Of a DNA stretch of 64,000 nt, positions 56,280 to 64,000 are shown piece by piece (within the stretch, counting starts at the first letter, position 1; each line of letters starts with the position of its first letter). The notes beneath the pieces were generated by a model. The model was not told the origin of the DNA and made no database searches. It saw only the letters and a list, made by a program, of their open reading frames with translations. The DNA lies in contig NC_064650.1 in the NCBI RefSeq assembly GCF_001723175.1, positions 2,418,001 through 2,482,000 of the forward strand, read 5' to 3'. This DNA comes from Penicillium oxalicum (lineage: Eukaryota > Ascomycota > Eurotiomycetes > Eurotiales > Aspergillaceae). Position numbers and translations under genes: made by a program.

Positions 56280-58671
56280 TCATTTCTCCAGGCTCCCATA
56301 CCAATGATCAAGGTGAAGTTCAGCTAAATTCTTCGCAGGGTATCCCCAAGACCGAGCGGCCCATAATGCCAACCCCCCGACAACCCCGACACTTCCCACG
56401 ATCTGCACCAGGATCCATCCACGGCGTCCAATGTCGTCAATCCAGCCTACCACCCCTAATGGATCATGAGCACTGATCCCGGCCACCCGATACTTCTGGC
56501 CTCCACCACTACCGCTGCCGGAACGCATCGCTTTCAGTGAGCCCCCGTGCTGATCACCCGCGGTCTGCGTGACAGGCACCAGAGATCCGTCAATGACACA
56601 TTCATTGAGTCGTTCCGTGAGCCAGACGGCCCGATCACCTCGCGCCAGTGCGGCATATCGCTCGCGCTCATTCTGGAGACTGCGTTGCAGATCTGTCGCC
56701 CATTGGGCGAGGCGGACCTGGGCGATTCGCTCTTCGTGTCGAGTGTAATCAGCCAGACGAGCTAGGGTGTATGTGGGGATCCCCGGATCACCTAGAGAGT
56801 ATATGGACGAAGTCATGGACGCACTTCCCCCGGGAGACCTCCACCCCGAACTGGGAGAGGTAACCCCAGAGAGCACATGCTCCTGATTGGGGGGGTTCAG
56901 GCCGGCGGATGATAATCCCCGAGGCTCAAAGTCGCTGCGTCCCTGAATCAGCTTCTTAGCGGCCGAATGACGGAGCCAGGCCAGATGATCCCGGTCAAAC
57001 ATCTGGGACACCAAGAACTCGAGTTCGGAGGATACGAGGGGCTGTTGGTAGTCGGGACTCATGAGTGTGCTTGCATCCATGACTTCCATGTCGGCGGTTT
57101 TTTCAGATGACACAGCATACGGCGGCTTTGGAGATGTATCATCGAGGCTGAGTGGCGAGCTGCTGCTGAAAACAAAAGGTTTGATGCCGGCTTCCTGCGC
57201 CTGTTGTCGGAATCTCTGTTTCAGAGTGAGAATGGCTTCGGCTGACAAGGTGTCTGCTTTGGCCACGAGAGGAATCACGTTGCTAAAATCGGAGAGTTTG
57301 CGAATACACTCTATATCCGTAGACAACGTGTCTGTCATGCAGGTCAACCGACCGCCCTTCTACTTGGAGGCATGGGTTCCATGTATATGCATCGACTCAC
57401 CTGAGGTAATCAGATATAAGATGGCATCTACCTGAGGTCCGCCATTCCCCGCAAGCAAGTTTTGAAAATCGATATCCGATCCTGATCCCGATCCTGCAAG
57501 TGCAGCACGATGGAGTTGTTGGCGTATATATTGCAGAATCGAGTCCGTTTGTCCCGCTGGACTCAATGTCGTCGCGAGGGTATCCACAAAGCACAGATTC
57601 CTCTCCAGTACGATTTCCCCGATACTTTTCCGGCGTCGAAGGACCCGTGAATCTTCCAGATCTGACCACCACGACGGATAGGGTTTGGTACTAGCGTAGA
57701 TCTCGGCGACAGAAGTGGGCACTTCGCGAGTGGGGACGGGACCGGAGTGGAGACGTGTCGAGCGGCGCCTTTCGTGGGGATTGACGGAGGCGGCATCAAT
57801 CGAATCGACGTGAACGATGTCCTCGCAAGTTTGCACAATCGCCTTGATGAGAGACGTCTTGCCGGTTCCTAGATTCCATTTCAAGGAGAGGCGCAATATG
57901 TTAGCTTCGGAATGATCCACATTCAGTTGGATGGTCATCGCTGGTGAAATACGGACCCGACGCTCCAGCCACCAGCAATTTAAATCTCCCCATCGCCTTT
58001 CCCCGCTCCGTAAACGGCCTTCGACTGGGCATTTTAATACTCGGCATGATCAACTGCGACGCTCCCGCGAAACCCATTCGTGGCGATTGCTCCGGTCGGT
58101 CTTCTTCGTCGCCAGAAGCCATTGCTCGGCTGTTGATCTCGTCAGTGATGGACACGTCGTCCAAGGGTCGGAGGGATCGATTGGAAATGGACTTGGGACT
58201 GCTGGGTAGCGACAACGGTTCATCCGGGTGGAAGGGTGTGAGTGGGCGGGATAGCGTGTCCGATGATGGAGGTTGAATGGACGAGTCTCGAAGGATCTCA
58301 GTGTTGCCCAGTTGTAGGATTGTCGACCGGCGTTGTGAACATCGGGTCTCTCTGAGCGAGTCGGATCCTGATGAGGAGCTGCGCGTGCGGGGACTGGATG
58401 TGCTGAGATCCCGTTGAGGACTGGCGACATGATCCGATCGAGTCAGACTCTCTGTGAGACTTTGAATTCCATACATGCTCTCGCTCGCTTTGATGCTGCC
58501 GGGCGCCTCGGGCTCTGGAGAGGAACTACATTCCGCCTCGTCGGTGTACGGAGTGCGGGAGAGAAAGAAGGTTGCGGGGGCGGCGGAGCGGGGATCTAGC
58601 GTCGAGCTGGAAGAGACGAGGTCCGCAGGGGACTTGCGGGGGGGAGGTGACATGTCAGGGCCCGATCGCAT
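56280..58671 (-). CDS. Divergent septin-like GTPase with C-terminal transmembrane segment
   Basis: Three exons: 57957-58671, 57401-57868 and 56280-57331, 744 residues. The first 230 residues are Ser/Pro-rich and probably disordered. Exon 1 ends within the P-loop, completed by exon 2: GASGTGKTS (residues about 236-244). Next come a diverged switch region (FVDTLATTLSPAGQTD, where septins have DTPGFGD), YIRQQL, ILYLITS, DIECIRKLSDFSNVIPLVAKAD (the septin AKAD guanine motif) and a Ser-rich insert. The C-terminal region includes helices (RHEERIAQVRLAQWATDLQR) and one hydrophobic segment near the end (WILVQIVGSVGVVGGLALW), about 20 residues before the stop. Ordinary septins have no such segment and usually end in a coiled coil. 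It may be a membrane-tethered septin-domain protein of filamentous fungi. Function unknown; the G-domain is seen directly, the intron 2 acceptor is the least certain splice. Confidence 0.78.
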
Positions 58672-60839
58672 CGTGGAGACATTTGCAAGAGGTTAATCAC
58701 GATGGGGGGAGTCCTGACGGGTAGGTCGTAGGAATTTTGGGCGGGGGAGAAAAGGGAGATTGACAAAGGACTGTGATGGATGCTGCCCGTCGGGCTGTTC
58801 TTGTTGCGTATGTAAGCTTATCACGCGATGCGAAAGCTTAGCCAGTGACAGCCCACCGCGGGGAGGAATGACTGGGACGGGATATGCGGAGTTAAGGTGG
58901 AGGAATGGAGAGTCCCGTAGTCAAGAGTAAGTGATGAACTGGTGATGGGGTAGATTGAGGAAAGAGAGGACGGTTGATGGAATTCGACCATGTATAGTTT
59001 GAATTTGAGAGAGGCCAGGCGACTATGTATCAAATGAGGAGACCATCAACAAGAAATTGTTGTAGCCAGATGTTCTTGTTCTTCGTATAGTTCAATCCGA
59101 TCATGGCTGGGGATTACGCAGGAGAGTTTGGCATGCCTCGTTTGGGTTTAGCGCTTTGTTGCGTGTTTACTATACAGTCCTACGCTTCGCCCCTCTGGTC
59201 ATCATTTTCCCCGTTCCTCTTGTGGACCTTGCGAATGAGCCACTTTGGCCATTGATTTCGGAGCACTGCACTCTCGAGCTCTAGAGCTCTTCGTATCTCT
59301 TGAATGCAAAGTTCTGCCCCCTTTCCTGACTTGAGTCTTCAATCAGTTCGATCCCATATGCTTCACTATGCTTTCCGGCCCTTTACTAGATTCGTTGATC
59401 TCACGCGACACTTTCACCCAGTCACGACTGATTTCATTGCCTATAACGAGAGAGGGCATCTGATTACTTAACGGATGCCTATCGTTATTGATAACTCCGG
59501 AGAATCGTATGTCTTGATTGATCGGGGGGTCGGTAACGCACTCGGTGCTGCTAGTCCGTGTATGTCGAGCTCTGCAGCTGGTGCTGGGGATAGATGTAAA
59601 CTTGAATTTTTCCATGACTCGCAACACTTTGGATTCGGTCAGTTGTCACTATATGAAAAATTCAGTATAGCAGATACTGATACCGTAGTTCATTTTTAAT
59701 ACTAGGGTCATCAAGTTATCCCCGTCTCTATATCCCAATCCAACTGCCTCGCCAAACAGAGTCAAATACTAGCCCCGCAACCTTGTACTTGAGCGGAGAG
59801 ATGCATGAGATAGTTCTAGAGGGAACAGCTACTGGTAGAGTTCACTCATTAATTATGTCCGTCTGGTGGATACTGATTTCTATTCTCTATCTAGCGGAAT
59901 TTGCCGAAAAGGCAAGCGCTACTAAACAGAACCTAGCTAGCGTCCTTGACCAACTAAAGAAAATGTGACTTGATCCATGGTGCTTCTTGCAGCTATGTTG
60001 TCGGAAATCGAACGATACATAATCTCATTCTCACTTCTAATATTCAGCTCTCACCTACTCGTCGGTAATTGCGGTGCATGTGAGCTTTGATGGGGAACAT
60101 TTCTTGTGAAGAAGCACGTTTAAGGTGGTGCATCTGATACACGGTACCTTTTTCGACAAATATTGCAAGAACAGTCGCGGTGCATTTACTTGACACTAAT
60201 ACATTCAAAATATCTTGCCGGAAAGGGGAGAGAGGAGAAAGGAAAACAGATTGGTATTCCATTTCTTAATTGTCGAGTAACCATTGAGAAGGTCCTTCTA
60301 TGATTCCCAAACTGATATTCTCGAGCCATCGCCACATATTTCTTTCCGAGTCTCTACTGGATATCACTAGGGTTGCACATAATTTAGACCCCTCGATACT
60401 TGACAGGCTAACTGGCTTTTGAAAATAGTGTTACATATACTCAGAGCACTCGCTTATGGAACTAGCGCAATCACTATTGATCAGGATATTATCTGGTTGT
60501 TAGATAAATCAGTTCCAGTCAATTTCGATACGCTTGGCTTGAAGTTTCCTGTGGCATTGAAGGCGATCAAACTTTGCTAGAGTAGCAGAGGTGTCTCCTT
60601 GGAGAGAAGGGGGCCCTTTCAAGAACTATGTCAAATGATCTTATTAGAAGGCCTATTCATACTCTGTCTTTCTTAGTCGTGCTTTCAGTATTCACGGGTC
60701 TGAATATGGTTTAATATGATAGACATTGTAAAAACCATTGTCTTGTTTGGGTGCAGAGAGACCGAATGCAATCAAATTTTGGACAGATCATGGTATCATC
60801 TTCATTAATCAAATTTCTCCGCATCCTTTCATCGAATAA
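58672..60839. other. Gene-poor interval upstream of tRNA-Leu(CAG)
   Basis: About 2.2 kb with no recognisable protein gene. Short frames at 59475-59699 and 59783-59968 and a stretch open at about 60428-60583 have an almost protein-like look but no motif, and they are interrupted by stops. Remnants of decayed genes are possible; I cannot support that. Confidence 0.4.
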
Positions 60840-60938
60840 GGCAAGATGGCCGAGTTGGTCTATGGCGCACGGTTCAGGTTCACCTGGTCCAAACTTCCGT
60901 GTCTCGAAAGGGGCGTGGGTTCGAATCCCACTCTTGTC
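60840..60938 (+). tRNA. tRNA-Leu(CAG) with 17-nt intron
   Basis: Acceptor 5' strand GGCAAGA pairs with TCTTGTC (one G-T pair). D-arm GCCGAGTTGGTCTATGGC, anticodon stem CACGG/CCGTG (60868-60872 and 60897-60901), anticodon CAG at 60875-60877, a long variable arm as in type II tRNAs, and T-arm GTGGG-TTCGAAT-CCCAC. The 24 nt between the anticodon stem strands are 17 more than a normal loop, so there is an intron at about 60879-60895, directly after position 37 as in all eukaryotic nuclear tRNA introns. CAGGT around the anticodon can pair with ACCTG in the intron, as needed by the splicing endonuclease. Complete and apparently functional. Confidence 0.93.
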
Positions 60939-61753
60939 AAGCGACTATCTTTTTGCATTCTTTTTGCAGATTATCACTCGAGATTTATTTGTTAGGTGCC
61001 TTTTTGGTGGTGCTTGCATTGGCGCCTGCTCAAGTCACTGCTGTTTCCGGGTTTGTCGCATCGGTCGCGATCGAACATGCGCAAGTTGGTGGCTCCTTTA
61101 CACACATACGACTAACAAATACTATACTACCTGGGTTGTAATCAGTAAAGTTTCACGCTTGAATGTAATGGTCTTGATGTAGTTTGTGTATAAGGTAGGC
61201 ATGAATACTAGGGAACATGATGACTGTCGGTGTTTCCCCAGGTCTGTCTTTTCAGCATTAAAAAATAAGCCCGATTGTATTCGTAATACCTTGATTCCTC
61301 GCTCGGATAGAGAACCATGTTAGTGCTTTAGATTAGTACGGTGGTCGATGTAATGGGCAGCGTCCAGCAGGTTGAGTGCAAATGAATGTATACTGTATGG
61401 TTGCGCGGACCAAGAGATATATCTACTCACCTCCTTCAGACCCGGGTCCAAACCCAATCAGACTATACATGCGCGGAACAAGTGCCTACCTACCACGCGA
61501 CCTCTACAAACTAAGAGAGTCCAGTTCCTAGTGGTAGCTCTACAATGAAACAGAAAATTCAAGTTTCATTACTTATAAACGTAGGCACCTCGTCCAGAAT
61601 AGACAGTAAGAGTCAAATGGCACCGACGCATATTCATGTCCGTATCCCAATGACATGGGAGAGAACAACATTTCGCTCGTCACAGCTTGAACTTTCTTTT
61701 TCCCACAATTTTGTAAGTCATATACACAAAGAAGACCACCTTCTTCAACAAAT
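60939..61753. other. Spacer between the two tRNA-Leu genes
   Basis: About 815 nt. A short T-run follows the first tRNA (about 60949-60964) and may terminate Pol III transcription. No gene recognised. Confidence 0.5.
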
Positions 61754-61854
61754 GGTAAGATGGCCGAGTTGGTCTAAGGCGTCAGGTTAAGGTCCACCTT
61801 AGCATAAATTCCTGATCTCGTTTACGGGGCGTGAGTTCGAATCTCACTCTTATC
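61754..61854 (+). tRNA. tRNA-Leu(AAG) with 17-nt intron
   Basis: Acceptor GGTAAGA pairs with TCTTATC. D-arm GCCGAGTTGGTCTAAGGC, anticodon stem TCAGG/CCTGA, anticodon AAG at 61789-61791 (A34 normally becomes inosine, so it reads CUU/CUC), long variable arm, T-arm GTGAG-TTCGAAT-CTCAC. The 24-nt gap between the stem strands gives a 17-nt intron at about 61793-61809; AAGGT at the anticodon pairs with ACCTT in the intron. Same intron length as the CAG tRNA 0.9 kb upstream, but a different intron sequence. A T-rich stretch follows directly (TTTCTCTTCTTTTTTG), a likely Pol III terminator. Confidence 0.93.
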
Positions 61855-62673
61855 ATTTCTCTTCTTTTTTGTCTAGTTTTTTTTGTCCTGCAAATTAAGC
61901 TTGGACTGCCCGCTTCTCGGGGGGATTCTTCAGTGAACATGCCTCCACGCATGACGATACCTTTTTGCTTATTTTTTTTTTTAAAATTTTTTTTTCCTTG
62001 AAATACTACTCCTCTCGCTACCAGGCTCCTTTACGTTCCTGTCCTGCTTTTCAGTACATACCCAGTCAATCTACCAAGTAGAAGGAAATAGTGGAATAGG
62101 CTACCATGCTATCATTCGAGTAAAAAAATCGAGTCATTACAATGTAATATCAAGAGCGGCGTTATTCAAACCAGTAGATGGATACATAGTATGCCAAACA
62201 GACTGTGATTATCCCGGCTCGAAAATACATAACAGGATCATCAACAAAGTTTTACCTCCCACGGTGCTAGATCAGATGAATGTAGCAACCGAGCGTCCAG
62301 CCCGAGATTTGAATCCACTGTACGACTTTAAAAATAAAATTATCGACTGGAACAAACATACGTTGGCTCAAAGACCGAAGCAAACAGTCTATGTACATGG
62401 ACAAATATAATTTCCTCTCCAAAAAAAGGAAAATGATCAATATACAGAATAGACAGGCATAAAGAGAGTAGACAAAGGCAGACGGAGCGGTCACGCCGTG
62501 TTTGTGCAAGAGAAAGTAGCCAGTAGTGATGTGGGAAAAGGCCGAATCTAGAAGACAGAAGGGGGGGGGGGGGGGAGAGAGAGAAAAGCCCGACATTGCC
62601 GAATAGACGCGATGATATAGACAGATGGCGCGGCCTGATACATGGCGTGGGACAAGGTGTGTTGGAGGAACAT
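61855..62673. other. Intergenic with homopolymer runs
   Basis: About 820 nt between tRNA-Leu(AAG) and the 3' end of the acyl-CoA synthetase gene. Contains a T-AAAA-T run near 61971-61994 and a run of about fifteen G followed by GA repeats at 62561-62583. No gene recognised. Confidence 0.5.
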
Positions 62674-64000
62674 CTACAACTTGGCGCGAGGAGAAGACTC
62701 TTCGGTCAGGGCTTGCTCGTACAATTGGTCCAGGAGTTGACGGTAGGCCTTAACGACGGGAGGACGCTTGAGCTTGAGACTGAGGTAGTAAAAAAAAAGA
62801 CAATGTTAGCCGAGAGTGTCCATGCAGAGAGATGCAAGAAAAAACATGAACAAAAAAAAGTTCATCCCTGGTTCAATGGGTGAGAGGGAAACTTACGTAG
62901 GAGTGAGAAGGTTGTTCTCCACAGTGAAGGGCTCCAACTTCAAGGAGACGTTGCGCACACGCTCGTATCCAGCGAGACGGTGCTTCTTGGCAACGCGATC
63001 GAAATCACGCAGCACAGCCCGGCGAACCTTGTCGTCCGTCAGTGCAGACTTGAGCGCCTCCAGATCGGTCGGAGCAATGGTCTGGCCCAACACCTTGCTG
63101 GCGTAAGGGGCAAACAAATCCGGTGCCACACCGAAGATACCAACCAGGAAGGTCTGCATGCTGTCGCCGTGCACGTAAGCCTGAGCCAGGTAGCCCAGCT
63201 CGGACATGAAGATACCCTCCAGACGCTCGGGGGAAATGTATTCTCCCTGCGCCAGCTTGAGGACGTTCTTGCGTCGGTCGATGATGATGATGCGGCCCAT
63301 CTCATCGATCTGACAGACGTCACCAGTGCGGAACCAACCATCCTCAGTCATGGCCTTGGAAGTCTCCTCGGGGTTCTTGAAGTACTCATTGAACATGTTG
63401 TTACCGCGCAGGAGCAGCTCACCACGTGGGTAGGGCTTGTCTTCGACGGAGTACTCCATGTCTGGGAGGGAGAGGAGGCAGACCTCGGTACAGGGAGCGA
63501 TCATTCCGCAGTTGCCCGAGGAGAGATCCTCGGTGGATTGCGCTGTCGCGCAGGCATAGGACTCGGTCAGACCATAACCCTGCACAATGTCGGTACCGGT
63601 GGCGACACGCAGGAAGTTGTGGAGAGTGGGATCCAGGGGAGCAGAGCCAGACACCATGTAGCGGGCACGCTCCAGGCCAATGGCCGAGGCAACCTTCTTG
63701 GCCCAAATGCGATCGTACAGCGCATGCTTGATGGTCGCCTTGGAGGGGTCTGGGTTCTTCATGTTGGCGGTCTTGGTAGCCACGATGTGACGAGACATAG
63801 TGCCCTTGAAGCCGGGCGCCTCGACGGTGGCCGATCGGATGGCACTGCCGAAACGGCTGTACAGACGAGGGACGGACATGAAGGCAGTGGGCTTGAGCTT
63901 CTTCAGATCATCCACCAGCTCGACAATGTTACCGTGGAAGTAACCGATACGAGCTCCACCCCAGAAAGCACAGTGCTCGGAAAGACGCGCGTAGATGTGG
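62674..64000 (-). CDS. Long-chain acyl-CoA synthetase (FAA1-type), N-terminus beyond the right edge
   Basis: Partial gene. The last exon is 62674-62779, the preceding exon 62897-64000 runs off the window; the intron (62780-62896) is canonical. The visible 403 residues begin with HIYARLSEHCAFWGGARIGY and LKKLKPTAFMSVPRLYSRFG, then SGSAPLDPTLHNFLR, VQGYGLTESYACATAQ (the adenylate-forming-enzyme motif), the hinge GWFRTGDVCQIDEMGRIIII-DRRKN (fatty-acyl-CoA-synthetase signature), LAQGEYISPERLE and a C-terminal domain ending in SPRAKL. These enzymes activate long-chain fatty acids with ATP and CoA for lipid synthesis and beta-oxidation. The terminal AKL resembles a peroxisomal PTS1 tripeptide (canonical SKL), which would fit a peroxisomal form; this is inference. 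About 300 N-terminal residues, including the ATP-binding P-loop, lie outside. Confidence 0.93.

Noticed and set aside
59475..60583. Short protein-like stretches before the tRNA-Leu pair
   Set aside because: Interrupted by stops in every frame and unrecognised; calling a decayed gene would be guesswork.

Overview
The window is nuclear DNA of a filamentous ascomycete, most likely from the Aspergillus/Penicillium lineage (Eurotiales). Genes are mostly split by short GT..AG introns of about 50-190 nt. The gene content is typical of that group: an intronless bimB/ESP1-type separase, a PHOA/PHO85-type kinase with a split glycine loop, a cAMP-receptor-like GPCR, a xylulose kinase with CreA-like sites upstream, an F-box protein, and leucine tRNAs with introns. 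All family names are read from the translated sequence; no database search was possible.

Layout, left to right. 0.6-1.5 kb: F-box protein (-). 3.2-4.4 kb: PAP2-type membrane protein (+). 6.8-9.2 kb: Ca2+-regulated mitochondrial aspartate/glutamate carrier (+), with one apparent frameshift. 10.2-17.5 kb: a divergent pair, a small mitochondrial membrane protein (-) and separase (+). 18-19.2 kb: S-formylglutathione hydrolase (+). 20.4-23.8 kb: exportin-T/LOS1 (-). 25.5-27.3 kb: D-xylulose kinase (-). 28.5-32.1 kb: a divergent pair, mitochondrial cation-diffusion facilitator (-) and SIRT4-like sirtuin (+). 32.7-33.9 kb: PHO85-type CDK (+). 35.5-37.1 kb: GPCR (+). 37.6-38.4 kb: NNF1 kinetochore subunit (+), convergent with an ACL4-like TPR protein (-) at 38.5-40.4 kb. 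42.3-42.9 kb: small unknown protein (+). 44.4-46.3 kb: G3BP/Bre5-like NTF2+RRM protein (+), carrying a cluster of about ten indels. 48.8-51.1 kb: Hsp90 (+). 52.9-53.3 kb: ABM-domain protein (+). 54.3-55.7 kb: decayed AIM9-like phosphotransferase pseudogene (-). 56.3-58.7 kb: divergent septin-like GTPase with a C-terminal membrane segment (-). 58.7-62.6 kb: gene-poor stretch with two intron-containing tRNA-Leu genes (+). 62.7 kb to the right edge: long-chain acyl-CoA synthetase (-), N-terminus outside the window.

Most of this is ordinary housekeeping chromosome and the genes do not form one pathway. I see no secondary-metabolite cluster, transposase, CRISPR array or obvious novel multi-gene system. 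The points most worth checking are the clustered reading-frame breaks in the G3BP-like gene, the frame break in the carrier gene, the decayed AIM9-like locus, the membrane-anchored septin-like GTPase, the two leucine tRNAs with 17-nt introns, and a palindrome-dense intergenic stretch at 40.8-41.6 kb.
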